Part shown: one piece after another, positions 17,613 to 27,108 of the stretch
How positions within the stretch are numbered: the stretch's first letter is position 1
Layout of the letters: each line of letters opens with the position of its first letter
Assembly: GCF_000280905.1 (NCBI RefSeq)
Contig: NZ_ALAP01000018.1
Location: forward strand, 1-64,000
DNA: 64,000 nucleotides
DNA from: Streptomyces sp. AA1529
GTDB lineage: Bacteria; Actinomycetota; Actinomycetes; Streptomycetales; Streptomycetaceae
Direction: 5' to 3'
Notes under the pieces: generated by a model
Databases searched by the model: none
Seen by the model: only the letters and a program-made list of their open reading frames with translations
Told to the model about the DNA's origin: nothing
Position numbers and translations under genes: made by a program

Positions 17613-19652
17613 TCAGTCGCGGTTGCGCTTCGCGGCCGGCTGGGACAGGCGGTCGAGCATGATGCCGAGGCAGACGATGGCGATGCCGGCGGGGAAGCCC
17701 TGCGACAGGTCGCCCTTCGACAGGCCGCGGACCACCATGTAGCCGAGTGCGCCGCCGCCGATGAGGCCGGCGACGACGACCATCGACAGCACCAGCACGA
17801 CGCCCTGGTTGAGGGCGACCAGCATGGAGTTCCTGGCCAGCGGCAGCTGTACGCCGAACAGTTGCTGCCTGCCGGTGGCTCCCAGCGAGTTGGACGCCTC
17901 CATGGCGGCCGGGTCGACGTGGCGCAGTCCCTGTGCGGTGATGCGGATGACCGCGGGTGCCGCGTAGATGACCGCGGCGAGGATGCCACCGGTACGGTTC
18001 TGGCCGACCAGCGCGATCACCGGGATCAGGTACACGAACTGCGGCATCGTCTGCATGGTGTCGAGCACCGGCCGCATGAGCTTGTCCACCCGTTCGACGC
18101 GGGCGCACAGCACGCCGACGAGCACGCCGACGACGACGGTGAGCAGCAGGCCCGCGAGCACCTGCGAGAGGGTGTCCATGGCCACGTTCCACAGCCGCAT
18201 CCAGCCGATCAGGGCCAGGCAGACCACGCCGGTGAGGGCGGCGCGCCAGGTGCCGACGATCCAGCCGATCACGGCCACGAGCAGGGCCAGCGCCCACCAG
18301 GGGGTGGTCTGCAGACCATTGCGCAGCGGGTTGAGGACGATCTCGGTGAAGCCCTCGGCCCAGGTGATGGTGCCGCCCAGGACGGGGATGCCGGAGCCCA
18401 GGTGGTCGGTGAACCAGTTGACGGCCGAGTCGATGGAGTTGGTGAAGTCGACGACCCAGTTCTCGGGCCACTCGTCTCCGGCGACGGCGGTGCCGATCGC
18501 GGCGAAGAGGGCGGTGAGTGCGGCGATGCCGCCCCAGACGACGATCCGCAGCTGTGCGGCGGCGCGGGAGAAGCTCGTGGTGGCGACGTCGTCGATCCGC
18601 TCGCCGGCCGCGGCCGTGGTGCGGTCCAGCAGTACGGCCAGCAGCACGACGGCGACACCGGCGACCAGCGCGTCACCGTTCTTCAGCGCGCCGAGGGCCT
18701 CGTAGACCTCGGAGCCCAGGCCGCCGGCGCCGATCAGCGACGCGAGCACGACCATGGACAGACACATCATGATCGTCTGGTTGAGGCCCAGCATCATCTG
18801 CTTGCGGGCCAGTGGCAGCCGGGCGGTCAGCAGCCGCTGCCGGGCGTCGGCGCCCAGCGAGGTGGCCGCCTCCAGCGCGGTCGGGTCGGCCTGGCGCAGG
18901 CCGAGCGAGGTGAGGCGGGCCATCGGCGGCGCCGCGTAGATCACCGTCGCGATGAGCGCGGACGGGACGCCGATGTCGAACATCAGCACCAGCGGCAGCA
19001 GGTAGGCGAACGCCGGCATGACCTGCATGGTGTCGAAGACGGGCCGCAGGATCTTCTCGAAGCGGTCGGAGACTCCGGAGGCCAGGCCGAGCAGGGCGCC
19101 GAGGAGGGCGGCGAGGATGATCGAGACGATCATCAGCGCCAGCGTCTCCATCGTCGGTTCCCACACGTCCAGCACCCCGCACACCACGAAGACCGCGAGT
19201 GCCGTGCCGCCGGTGCGCAGCGCGCGCCGGGAGAGGTCGGCGCCGCCCGCGGCCCAGGCGATCAGGGTGCCGACGACGATGACGCCGACGTAGCTCATCG
19301 ACTCCAGCAGGCTCAGCAGCGTGTCGTACGACGCCTGCGCGAAGTTGCTGATGTGCAGCAGGAAGTACAGGAAGATCCAGTGCGATTCGCGGTTGTCGAC
19401 GAGCCAGTTGTCCAGGTCGTTGAGCGGCGACTGCACATCGGCGGTCAGCGAGCGCGGCCAGGTGCCGGCGCCGGTGACCAGGGCGCTGACCACGACGACC
19501 AGGATCGCGACCAGCAGGGCGAGGGTCTTGGGGTTGCCGAGGAAGCGGGCGAGCGCCGAGGGCGCTGCGGCTTCCTGCGGGGCCTCGGCGGGCTCCTTCG
19601 GGGCGGGCGCGGGGTTCGCGGCCTCGTCCTTGGTGAGGGTCGGGGAGCTCAT
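17613..19652 (-). CDS. Glycine betaine ABC transporter permease, two permease domains fused
   Basis: The 679-residue integral membrane protein carries two full binding-protein-dependent permease domains in tandem. Each has the EAA loop: PTALEAATSLGADARQR near residue 265 and PAAMEASNSLGATGRQQ near residue 600. Each is preceded by FDTMQVMPAFAYLLP or LDTMQTMPQFVYLIP, which shows internal duplication. A Pro/Glu/Ala-rich cytoplasmic tail leads in. Single-domain ProW/OpuAB proteins are about 280-350 residues and dimerise; this fusion supplies the whole channel in one chain. The ATG at 19652 follows a G-rich Shine-Dalgarno, and the ATPase gene ends 52 bp upstream. Confidence 0.92.
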   Translation of the reverse strand: MSSPTLTKDEAANPAPAPKEPAEAPQEAAAPSALARFLGNPKTLALLVAILVVVVSALVTGAGTWPRSLTADVQSPLNDLDNWLVDNRESHWIFLYFLLHISNFAQASYDTLLSLLESMSYVGVIVVGTLIAWAAGGADLSRRALRTGGTALAVFVVCGVLDVWEPTMETLALMIVSIILAALLGALLGLASGVSDRFEKILRPVFDTMQVMPAFAYLLPLVLMFDIGVPSALIATVIYAAPPMARLTSLGLRQADPTALEAATSLGADARQRLLTARLPLARKQMMLGLNQTIMMCLSMVVLASLIGAGGLGSEVYEALGALKNGDALVAGVAVVLLAVLLDRTTAAAGERIDDVATTSFSRAAAQLRIVVWGGIAALTALFAAIGTAVAGDEWPENWVVDFTNSIDSAVNWFTDHLGSGIPVLGGTITWAEGFTEIVLNPLRNGLQTTPWWALALLVAVIGWIVGTWRAALTGVVCLALIGWMRLWNVAMDTLSQVLAGLLLTVVVGVLVGVLCARVERVDKLMRPVLDTMQTMPQFVYLIPVIALVGQNRTGGILAAVIYAAPAVIRITAQGLRHVDPAAMEASNSLGATGRQQLFGVQLPLARNSMLVALNQGVVLVLSMVVVAGLIGGGALGYMVVRGLSKGDLSQGFPAGIAIVCLGIMLDRLSQPAAKRNRD

Positions 19653-19704
19653 ATCAGCCCCCCGCCGGTATGGACCGCCTCCGCGGTGCTGTGGCGTGTG
19701 GCGC

Positions 19705-20856
19705 TCATACGGCTGCCACCTCCCGTTCCGTGCCGTCCTCGGGAGCGGCGTCCTCGGGGTCGGCGTCCTTGTCGAGCCCGGCGACGACGATCAGCAGGCT
19801 CGCGTGGTCGACGACGCCGAGCAGCCGGCCGTCCTCGACGACGCGGCAGTGCTCGCCGGTGCGGGCGACGGTCTCGATCGCGGTCGAGACGAGGGTGTCG
19901 GGGGCGACCTCGGTGCCGGTCTCCGCCTCGGCGCCCTCGGCGGGGCGCATCGCGCGGCGCACCGAGATGACCTGCTCGCGGGGGACGTCGCGGACGAAGT
20001 CGCGGACGTAGTCGTCGGCCGGGTTGGCGACGATCTCCTCGGGGGTGCCGAGCTGGACGACCTCGCCGTCGCGCATCAGGGCGATGCGGTCGCCCAGGCG
20101 CAGCGCCTCGGACAGGTCGTGGGTGATGAAGACCATCGTGCGGCCCTCTTCGTGGTGCAGCCGGATGACCTCTTCCTGCATGTCGCGGCGGATCAGCGGG
20201 TCCAGCGCGCTGAACGGCTCGTCGAAGAGCAGCACTTCGGGGTCGACGGCCAGTGCGCGGGCGAGGCCGACGCGCTGCTGCTGGCCGCCGGAGAGCTGGC
20301 CGGGGCGGCGCTCGCCCAGTCCGTCCAGGCCGACCTTGGCGACCATCTCGGCGGCGCGTTCGCGCCGTTCGGTCTTGCCCATGCCCTGGATCTCCAGGCC
20401 GTAGGCGACGTTGTCCACGACGGTGCGGTGCGGGAGCAGACCGAAGTTCTGGAACACCATGGAGGCCCGGTGCCGACGCAGTTCGCGCAGCGCGTCGGCG
20501 CCCATGCCGATGACGTCCTCGCCGTTGAACTCCAGCGCGCCGGCGGTGGGTTCGATCAGCCGGGTCAGGCAGCGCACCAGGGTGGACTTGCCGGAGCCGG
20601 AGAGGCCCATGACGACGAAGACCTCGCCCTGGTGCACGTCGAAGGAGACGTCGCGGACGGCTGCGGTGCAGCCGGTCTGCTCGCGCAGTTCGCTCTGCGA
20701 GAGTCCGGCGTGGGAGGCGTCGTGGGGGATCCGGTCGGCCTTGGGGCCGAAGACCTTCCACAGGTTGCGGACGGAGATGGCGGGGCCCGCCTGGTCGCCG
20801 TGCTCGTGCGCGTTCTCGTGCTCGCCGGCTGCCGTGGCTTCAGCGGTCTCGGACAT
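19705..20856 (-). CDS. Glycine betaine ABC transporter ATP-binding protein with CBS region
   Basis: The 383-residue protein powers the betaine importer. The Walker A motif is GLSGSGKST, the signature [16 protein letters not shown] and Walker [13 protein letters not shown]; the switch histidine is in FITHDLSEA. The insertion between strands ([16 protein letters not shown]) is typical of ProV/OpuAA. The last ~110 residues hold a CBS-type segment ([29 protein letters not shown]), which in OpuA senses ionic strength and gates transport. The ATG overlaps the upstream dehydrogenase stop by one base (TGATG), so translation is coupled. Confidence 0.94.
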   Translation of the reverse strand: MSETAEATAAGEHENAHEHGDQAGPAISVRNLWKVFGPKADRIPHDASHAGLSQSELREQTGCTAAVRDVSFDVHQGEVFVVMGLSGSGKSTLVRCLTRLIEPTAGALEFNGEDVIGMGADALRELRRHRASMVFQNFGLLPHRTVVDNVAYGLEIQGMGKTERRERAAEMVAKVGLDGLGERRPGQLSGGQQQRVGLARALAVDPEVLLFDEPFSALDPLIRRDMQEEVIRLHHEEGRTMVFITHDLSEALRLGDRIALMRDGEVVQLGTPEEIVANPADDYVRDFVRDVPREQVISVRRAMRPAEGAEAETGTEVAPDTLVSTAIETVARTGEHCRVVEDGRLLGVVDHASLLIVVAGLDKDADPEDAAPEDGTEREVAAV

Positions 20857-22436
20857 CAGGCAACACCTCCCGGTGCCGTAGTCGCTTGTTTGTCGGTCTG
20901 CGTGGGTCGGATGAGGTCGACCGCCTTCTCGCCGAGCATCAGCACCCCGATCATCGGGTTGACGGCGGGCATGGTCGGGAAGACGGAGGCGTCCGCGATG
21001 CGGATGCCCGTCAGGCCGCGTACGCGCAGCCGGGGGTCGACGACGGCGAGCGCGTCGTCCTCCGCGCCCATCCGGCAGGTGCCCGCCGGGTGGTACACGG
21101 TGTGCGCGGCCTTGCGCACCAGCTCGCTGATCTCCTCGTCGTCGGTCACCTCGGGGCCGGGGAAGACCTCCCGCTTGAGCCACTTGGCGAACGGCTCGGC
21201 CTGGGCGACCTTGCGGGCGAGTTTGATGCCGTCGACGAGCGTCCGGCCGTCGTAGTCGAAGCCGTTCTCGTCGGGCTCGAAGTACTTGAAGTCGAGCGCG
21301 GGCTTGACCTCGGGGTCGGCGGAGGTCAGGTAGACCCGGCCGCGGCTGCGCGACTTGGGGATGTTGGGGGTCATCGACACGCCGTGCTCGGGGCGTTCGT
21401 AGCCCAGTCGCTCGGGGTTGTCGGTGAAGGGGATCTGGTAGAAGTGGAACATCAGGTCGGGGCCCTGGTGCTCCGGGTCCCGCTTGACGAACAGGCCCGC
21501 GTCGGAGTCCATCGCCGAGTTGTCCGGGATCGGTCCGTCGGTCTCCCACACGATCACCGACTCGGGGTGGTCGATGAGGTTCTCGCCGACGCCCGGCAGG
21601 TCGTGGACGACGGGGATGCCCAGCTCCTGGAGGTCCTCCCGGCGGCCGACGCCCGAGTGCATCAGCAGCCGCGGGGTGTCCACGGCGCCCGCGCACACCA
21701 GCACCTCGCGGCCGGCGGTCAGCAGTCGCTCCGCCCCGTCCTTGCCGCGCACGTGCACGCCGCTGACGGTCTTGCCGTCGGCGCCGCCGATCTCCAGCTT
21801 GTACGCCCACGTCTCCAGCAGGATGTGCAGGTTGGGGCGGTCGCCGGCCTCGATGTGCGGGTGCAGGTAGGCGACGGAGGCGGAGGAGCGCTTGTTGTCC
21901 TCCGGGTGGTAGGAGAGGTCGAAGAAGCCGACGCCCTCCTCGAAGGGCCGGTCGTTGAAGCCGACGACCTCGGGAAGGCCGAGGGCCTCCTGCGCGGCGT
22001 CGATCCAGTCCTGCGCGATCTCGTTCTGGTCCTTCTTGGCGACCCGCACCACGTTGTTGCGCAGCTTGCCGAAGTAGGGCTCCATGGCCTGGGCGCCCCA
22101 GCCGGTGGCGCCCGCCGCCTCCCACTCGTCCCAGTCGGAGGGCAGCGGCTTGAAGGAGATCAGGGTGTTGTGCGACGAGCAGCCGCCGAGCACCTTGGCG
22201 CGGCTGTGCAGGATGTGCGAGTTGCCGCGGGGCTGCTCGGTGGTCGTGTACTCGTAGTCGAGCTCCCCGCCCAGCAGGCCCAGCCATTTGCGGAGGGTGA
22301 GGACCTCGGGCCGGTCGATGTCCGAGGGGCCGCCTTCGATGAGGGCGACGGTGACGTCCGGGTCCTCGGCGAGCCGCGAGGCGATCACCGATCCGGCCGT
22401 CCCACCTCCGACGATCACATAGTCATAGCTGGGCAT
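20856..22436 (-). CDS. betA: GMC-family oxidoreductase, probable choline dehydrogenase
   Basis: The 526-residue flavoprotein has the N-terminal FAD-binding [13 protein letters not shown], the GMC signature around [13 protein letters not shown], a second signature ([16 protein letters not shown]) and the C-terminal catalytic histidine region HPAGTCRMG. The family oxidises alcohols; next to a betaine-aldehyde-type dehydrogenase and a betaine transporter, choline to betaine aldehyde is the most likely reaction. The length is close to that of bacterial BetA (about 550). The ATG at 22436 lies 154 bp after the aldehyde dehydrogenase gene. Other GMC alcohol oxidases cannot be excluded by sequence alone. 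Confidence 0.85.
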   Translation of the reverse strand: MPSYDYVIVGGGTAGSVIASRLAEDPDVTVALIEGGPSDIDRPEVLTLRKWLGLLGGELDYEYTTTEQPRGNSHILHSRAKVLGGCSSHNTLISFKPLPSDWDEWEAAGATGWGAQAMEPYFGKLRNNVVRVAKKDQNEIAQDWIDAAQEALGLPEVVGFNDRPFEEGVGFFDLSYHPEDNKRSSASVAYLHPHIEAGDRPNLHILLETWAYKLEIGGADGKTVSGVHVRGKDGAERLLTAGREVLVCAGAVDTPRLLMHSGVGRREDLQELGIPVVHDLPGVGENLIDHPESVIVWETDGPIPDNSAMDSDAGLFVKRDPEHQGPDLMFHFYQIPFTDNPERLGYERPEHGVSMTPNIPKSRSRGRVYLTSADPEVKPALDFKYFEPDENGFDYDGRTLVDGIKLARKVAQAEPFAKWLKREVFPGPEVTDDEEISELVRKAAHTVYHPAGTCRMGAEDDALAVVDPRLRVRGLTGIRIADASVFPTMPAVNPMIGVLMLGEKAVDLIRPTQTDKQATTAPGGVA

Positions 22437-22590
22437 AGGGGTGCTGCTCCTTGAGAACTTTCCGGCGAGGGGGCGGGCGGTTGGTACGGGTGCGCCGCGG
22501 CGGCTCGACCGGTCGAGCCGCCGTCGCGCTCTGTTCGGGGTTCGGGGCGCGCGGTGGGAGGGGGCCGGTGGCCGGGCTCCGTTGCCCGGC

Positions 22591-24093
22591 TCAGCCGGCG
22601 AACCAGCGGACCGGGGCAGGCCGCAGGTTCTCGTACACGTGTTTGGTCTCGCGGTACTCGGCCAGCCCGTGGGGGCCCAGCTCACGGCCGATGCCGGACT
22701 TGCCGAAGCCTCCCCACTCGGCCTGCGGCAGGTACGGGTGGAAGTCGTTGATCCAGACCGTGCCGTGGCGCAGTCGCGCGGCAACCCTGCGCGCGCGAGC
22801 GGTGTCGCCCGAGAAGACGGCGCCCGCGAGGCCGTACTCGGTGTCGTTGGCCAGCGTTACAGCTTCGTCCTCGGTGCTGAAGCTCTCTACCGTCAAGATT
22901 GGGCCAAAGGTCTCCTCGCGGATGACCCGCATCCCGCGGTGGCAGTTGTCCAGCACGGTCGGCGCGTAGAAGAAGCCGCCCTCGGGCCGCACCTCGGACG
23001 GCTGCGGGCGCTCCCCGCCGCACCGCAGCTCGGCGCCCTCGGCGAGCGCCGAGGCGACGTAGTCCTCGGTCTTCTCCAGCTGCTGCCGGGAGACCAGGGG
23101 GCCGCACTCGACGCCTTCCTCGGTACCCCGGCCCAGCTTGATGCGCTGCGCGCGGGCGACGAGCTCGGCGACGAAGCGGTCCTTGACGGACTCCTCGACG
23201 ATCAGCCGCGCACCGGCCGAGCAGACCTGGCCGCTGTGGATGAAGGCGGCGTTCAGGGCCTGGTCGACGGCGGTGTCGAAGCCCTCCTCGGTGGCGCAGG
23301 CGTCGGCGAAGACCACGTTGGGGTTCTTGCCGCCGAGCTCCAGGGCGACCTTCTTGGCGCCGGCGACGGCGGCGGCGCCGGCCTTGGTGCCGCTGACGAG
23401 TCCGCCGGTGAAGGAGAAGAGGTCCACGTCCGGGTGCTCGGCCAGGCGCTGGCCGACGGGCAGGCCCGCGCCGGTGACGATGTTGGCGACCCCGGCCGGG
23501 GCACCGGCCTCGATCACCAGCTTCACCAGGTGGACGGTCGAGAGCGGGGTGACCTCGCTGGGCTTGATGACGAAGGTGTCGCCCGCCGCCAGCGCCGGGG
23601 CGACCTTCCAGCTCGCCTGGAGCAGGGGGTAGTTCCAGGGGGTGATCATGGCGCAGACGCCGACGGGTTCGTGCACGACCACGCTGTGCACATCCGGGCT
23701 GCCGGCGTCCACGACCCGGCCGCCGGACTCGTTCATGACCAGGTCGGCGAAGTAGCGGAACGCGTTGGTGACGTCGTCCACGTCCACCCGGCCCTCTTCG
23801 AGGGTCTTGCCGGTGTCCCGGGACTCGGTCAGTGCGATCTGCTCCCGGTCCCGCTGGAGGAGGTCGGCGACGCGGCGCAGCAGCGCGGCGCGCTCCGCGG
23901 TGGGCGTGTGCGGCCAGGGGCCCTCGTCGAACGCGCGGCGGGCCGCGGCGACCGCCGCGTCGGTGTCCGATGCGTCGCCCTCGGCGACGACGGCGAGCGT
24001 GGTGGCGTCCGCGGGGTCCAGCACCTCCCGGGTGCCGCCGGCTGCGGCCGTGCGCCACGCGCCATCGATGTGAATGCTCTCCAGAACGGACAC
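22591..24093 (-). CDS. betB: Aldehyde dehydrogenase, probable betaine aldehyde dehydrogenase
   Basis: The 500-residue NAD(P)-dependent enzyme has the full aldehyde dehydrogenase core: MITPWNYPLLQASWKVAPAL, the catalytic glutamate in ALELGGKNP and the nucleophilic cysteine in HSGQVCSAGAR. Its context with a choline dehydrogenase and a betaine importer points to oxidation of betaine aldehyde to glycine betaine. The GTG at 24093 is the only reasonable start (MSVLESIHIDGAWR). It is the first gene of the five-gene operon. No BetI-type repressor gene is nearby. Confidence 0.85.
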   Translation of the reverse strand: MSVLESIHIDGAWRTAAAGGTREVLDPADATTLAVVAEGDASDTDAAVAAARRAFDEGPWPHTPTAERAALLRRVADLLQRDREQIALTESRDTGKTLEEGRVDVDDVTNAFRYFADLVMNESGGRVVDAGSPDVHSVVVHEPVGVCAMITPWNYPLLQASWKVAPALAAGDTFVIKPSEVTPLSTVHLVKLVIEAGAPAGVANIVTGAGLPVGQRLAEHPDVDLFSFTGGLVSGTKAGAAAVAGAKKVALELGGKNPNVVFADACATEEGFDTAVDQALNAAFIHSGQVCSAGARLIVEESVKDRFVAELVARAQRIKLGRGTEEGVECGPLVSRQQLEKTEDYVASALAEGAELRCGGERPQPSEVRPEGGFFYAPTVLDNCHRGMRVIREETFGPILTVESFSTEDEAVTLANDTEYGLAGAVFSGDTARARRVAARLRHGTVWINDFHPYLPQAEWGGFGKSGIGRELGPHGLAEYRETKHVYENLRPAPVRWFAG

Positions 24094-24159
24094 CTTCGGT
24101 ACTGCCTTCCGTTACTTACTGCTTTCTCCGGGGCGACCCCGGTGCCCCGTTGGGGGCTT

Positions 24160-24185
24160 TTGCCACAACCCTGGGTAGATGGCAA
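24160..24185. promoter_or_regulatory. Inverted repeat upstream of the choline/betaine operon
   Basis: TTGCCA (24160-24165) and TGGCAA (24180-24185) form a 6-bp inverted repeat with a 14-base spacer, 67 bp upstream of the betB GTG. It is a weak candidate operator for the operon; I could not place a convincing promoter on it. Confidence 0.3.
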
Positions 24186-24369
24186 TCGGGAACCCTGCCC
24201 CGTTCTTCCGGTTGCATGTCCAGAAGGCGTCCCCAAGTGGCCTTCATCACGGGTCGAAGTGCGGCACCCCCCTGCGGACCGTACGGTGAGTAGGTCTTTG
24301 TCCGTATTTGGCGGCCCGGTGCGCCGGCACGGCGACACCGGACTCCTCTCCGGCGGATCGGAGCCAGCA

Positions 24370-25170
24370 ATGCGTAAGCAGTACCGAACCTCACTGGTTG
24401 TAGCCGTTTGCGCTGCGGCGACGGCCTCCGGCGGGCTCCTGGCCCCGGCTCATGCCGCCCCCACGGCCACGCAGCGTGACGGGCCGGATATAGAAGAGTT
24501 GTCAGGCGAGGAAATAGCGGAAAAAGCGTCGCACGAGCTGAATTCCGCGCACTCCATGCGGCTCAGAATGAAAGCACCGGATCTCCGGCTCGACCTGACT
24601 CTCGACGAAAAGGCGAACTGCTCCGGAGAAGTCGGGGTCCCGGGCAAGGGCTCCATGCGGCTCATCAAGCGCGGCGGCACCGTCTGGATCAAACCGGACG
24701 CGGCGTTCTGGCGGGCGCAGCTCGGCCCCGAGAAGGGCGCGAAGGCGGCCGAGAAGTTCAAGGGGCACTACATCAAGGGCAGCGCCCAGGGCAGCGACAA
24801 GCTCGGCGGCGGGGGTCTGGCCACGGCCTGCGACCTGAACGCCTTCCGCGCCGCCTCCGGAGTGACCGGCTCCTCCGGCCCGCACTGGAAGCGGGGCCAC
24901 CAGGGGGACGTGCACGGCCACCACGCCGTCCCCGTCACCCGCACCCGGCAGCAGGCCCGCGTCACCATGCACGTCTCGACGGAGGGCAAGCCCTACCCGC
25001 TGCGCCTGGAGCGGAAGGCGGGCAGCAACCACGACGAGATCGACCTGGGCCGCTTCAACCGGCCCGTCTCCCGCGCCACGCCGCCCGCGGACCGCACCGT
25101 CTCCGTCGAGCAGCTCCGCCGGCACCTGGACGGCTCCGGGCAGGACGAGCCCCCTTCGGAGTCGGTGTAG
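24370..25170 (+). CDS. Secreted protein of unknown function (LppX/LolA-like shape)
   Basis: The 266-residue product has a clear signal peptide cut near PAHAAPT. The mature part begins with an acidic helix (ELSGEEIAEKASHELNSAHSMRL), followed by alternating short strands (LDLTLDEKANCSGEVGVPGKGSMRLIKRGGTVWIK broken over several turns) and ends in a disordered tail. The pattern of an N-terminal helix plus a curved sheet is like LppX/LprG/LolA lipid carriers, but no lipobox is present, so it would be freely secreted. There are two cysteines. GGAG stands six bases before the ATG. The function is unknown. Confidence 0.7.
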   Translation: MRKQYRTSLVVAVCAAATASGGLLAPAHAAPTATQRDGPDIEELSGEEIAEKASHELNSAHSMRLRMKAPDLRLDLTLDEKANCSGEVGVPGKGSMRLIKRGGTVWIKPDAAFWRAQLGPEKGAKAAEKFKGHYIKGSAQGSDKLGGGGLATACDLNAFRAASGVTGSSGPHWKRGHQGDVHGHHAVPVTRTRQQARVTMHVSTEGKPYPLRLERKAGSNHDEIDLGRFNRPVSRATPPADRTVSVEQLRRHLDGSGQDEPPSESV

Positions 25171-25181
25171 CCGGGAGTCGG

Positions 25182-25203
25182 TGCCGCCGAAACCCGGGCG
25201 GCA
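25182..25203. terminator. Short hairpin between convergent genes
   Basis: A 7-bp stem, TGCCGCC with GGCGGCA, closes an 8-base loop, 11 bp after the secreted-protein stop. Confidence 0.4.
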
Positions 25204-25249
25204 GACGACCGGGCCTCCGGCGGCCGGGGCATCCGGGCTCACCGCGTGG

Positions 25250-25804
25250 TCAGGCCCCGGACTCCGGCGCCCGGTCCGCCTCGTCCGGGGTGCAGGCGGC
25301 CGCGACCGCCACCCCGTCCTCGTAGAGGTGGTAGCGCACCACCAGTCCCCGCTCGACGGTCAGCCGCAGCGCGAAGGGCGAGACGAACTCCTTGCCGGTC
25401 GCGCGGACCCGGCCGGCCAGGTTGCCGGTCACGACCGCCTCGTCCCCCTCCACGACGAGCGCCTCCAGGGGCCGCCCGCGGGGCGCCATCGGCTCCACCC
25501 CGGCGGCCAGCTCCCGGAAGTGCGCGGCCACGTCCGCCCGGGTCGGCCGCGGACGCACCCAGGGCACCACGGGGTTGTCGGCGATCATCCAGTCCACCTG
25601 CTCGGCGAACAGCGCGGCGATCCGCTCCGGGTCCCCCGCACCGACGCGGGAGAGGAACTCCTCGACGACGGCACGCGCCTCCGGGGCGGGGGCCGTGGTG
25701 ACGGGGTCGGCTGTGGGCGCCCGGCCGGTCTTCGGGGCGTCGGCGACCGGGCTCCTCCTCGGGGCGGTCGTCGCGGGCGTGTGGCGTGTGTGCGTTCCGG
25801 TCAT
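25250..25804 (-). CDS. SnoaL/NTF2-like protein
   Basis: The 184-residue protein has a disordered Thr/Pro/Ala-rich start of about 50 residues and then a SnoaL/NTF2-like domain: EARAVVEEFLSRVGAGDPERIAALFAEQVDW is the first helix, followed by the curved sheet to LVVRYHLYEDGVAVAAA. Members are polyketide cyclases, isomerases or ligand-binding proteins; no catalytic pair can be assigned with confidence. The ATG at 25804 precedes MTGTHTRHT; the open frame extends 51 bases more. It lies 120 bp downstream of the ArsR-like regulator on the same strand. Confidence 0.7.
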   Translation of the reverse strand: MTGTHTRHTPATTAPRRSPVADAPKTGRAPTADPVTTAPAPEARAVVEEFLSRVGAGDPERIAALFAEQVDWMIADNPVVPWVRPRPTRADVAAHFRELAAGVEPMAPRGRPLEALVVEGDEAVVTGNLAGRVRATGKEFVSPFALRLTVERGLVVRYHLYEDGVAVAAACTPDEADRAPESGA

Positions 25805-25924
25805 GCCCCGAGGATCGCCGCCCGGCGGCGGCGGCGCGATTACCTGCCGGGTCATCGACCAGCTGCCGGGGCGTCGCCGGACACGGGGGGGCGCGAGCCC
25901 CCGCGGCCGGCCCCGGCCGGGCCG

Positions 25925-26953
25925 TCACTCCTGGGCCCGCAGCAGGCCCTCGCCCGCGGCGGTGCGGTGGTAGAGCACCGAGCGGCCCGCCCGGCGCCCC
26001 TGGATCAGCCGGGCGTCCCGCAGCACCCGCAGATGGCGGCCGACCGAGCCCAGTCCCTGTCCGGTGAGCGCGACGAGCTGCGTGGTGCTCTTCGGGGAGT
26101 CGAGGAGCACCAGGACGGCGGCCCGCGCGGGGCCGAGCAGCGCCCCCAACGCCTGTGGCACAGCGGGATGTCCGGTGTCGGCGAGCGTTCCGGAGCAGGG
26201 ATAGACCACGGCGTAGCGGGGACGGACCCCGGTGGGCGGACGGGCCTGGCCCTGCGGCACGCCGACGGGGAGCGCCTCCCAGCTCACCCATCCGGTGTGC
26301 GGAGTGACGGGGACGAACATCAGTCGTGCGCCGTCCAGTTCGCGCGGCGGATAGTTCCGCGCGTTGATCTGGAGGCGGCTGCCGCCGAGCCAGCGCATGC
26401 CCGGCCGCATGTCGTCGAGCGCCGCGGCCCAGCCGCCCCGGCCGAGTTGCGCGGTGCGCGCCACCACGTCGGCCTCGATGATCCGGCGGCGCCGCGGCCA
26501 GTACGGCAGCACCGTCTCGTGCCACACCCACTCCAGCGTTTCGGCCGTGCGGTGCGGCAGGTCGTCACGGTCCAGGATGCCGGGCAGCGGCCCCGAACCC
26601 AGGGACACCAGCAGGTCGGCGCGGGCCACCTGGGGCGGGGTGGCGCGGATGCACGCGAGTTCCGCCGCGAAGGACGCGGCAGCGGCGCCGTGTGCGCCGG
26701 GGTCGGGTGGCGGGGTGAGGAAGTCCGCGTTCCAGGTGGGGCCGAGCGCGGCACGGATGAGCTGTTCCGTGACCGGGTCGGCGGCCTGGCGGGCACGGTA
26801 GGCGGGCCGGTGGGCGGCGAGCCAGGCGCGTTCGCCGGGGTGGGCCGCGCTGCCGCGCTCCAGCACCTTGAGACCGGCGATCGTCTCGGCGAGCGGGGAC
26901 ACCACGAAGCGGCTGCCCGCCAGGGTGTCGGCGCTGACCTGCCACCATCCCAT
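25925..26953 (-). CDS. ArsR-like winged-helix regulator with large N-terminal domain
   Basis: The 342-residue protein has an unusual long N-terminal region (to about residue 250) of the DUF5937 type, followed by an ArsR-like winged helix: LLDSPKSTTQLVALTGQGLGSVGRHLRVLRDARLIQGRRAGRSVLYH. Such proteins are common in Streptomyces and often stand beside a transporter they control. It is divergent from an MFS exporter gene across 155 bp containing the inverted repeat at 27051-27070. The N-terminal domain is presumably the ligand sensor; the ligand is unknown. Confidence 0.82.
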   Translation of the reverse strand: MGWWQVSADTLAGSRFVVSPLAETIAGLKVLERGSAAHPGERAWLAAHRPAYRARQAADPVTEQLIRAALGPTWNADFLTPPPDPGAHGAAAASFAAELACIRATPPQVARADLLVSLGSGPLPGILDRDDLPHRTAETLEWVWHETVLPYWPRRRRIIEADVVARTAQLGRGGWAAALDDMRPGMRWLGGSRLQINARNYPPRELDGARLMFVPVTPHTGWVSWEALPVGVPQGQARPPTGVRPRYAVVYPCSGTLADTGHPAVPQALGALLGPARAAVLVLLDSPKSTTQLVALTGQGLGSVGRHLRVLRDARLIQGRRAGRSVLYHRTAAGEGLLRAQE

Positions 26954-27050
26954 GTCCCCCCGCCCCTCTGCCGGTCGGCTCCGGCTGTCCGTCCCGCCGG
27001 TCCGCTCCGCCGCCCCTGGCCGGCCGCACCGCGGGTGCGTCCGCGTCGGG

Positions 27051-27070
27051 GTTTCGCCCTGCCGCGAAAC
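27051..27070. promoter_or_regulatory. Candidate operator between the ArsR-like and MFS genes
   Basis: GTTTCG (27051-27056) and CGAAAC (27065-27070) form an inverted repeat with an 8-base spacer in the divergent intergenic region, 38 bp upstream of the MFS ATG. The size suits a dimeric winged-helix regulator. Confidence 0.45.
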
Positions 27071-27108
27071 AGTAACCGGCGGCCGCGGTTCTCCCGAGAC
27101 TTCCCGCC

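Noticed and set aside
22437..22590. betI-type repressor gene between betA and betB
   Set aside because: The 154-bp gap is too short, and no TetR-like gene lies at either end of the operon.
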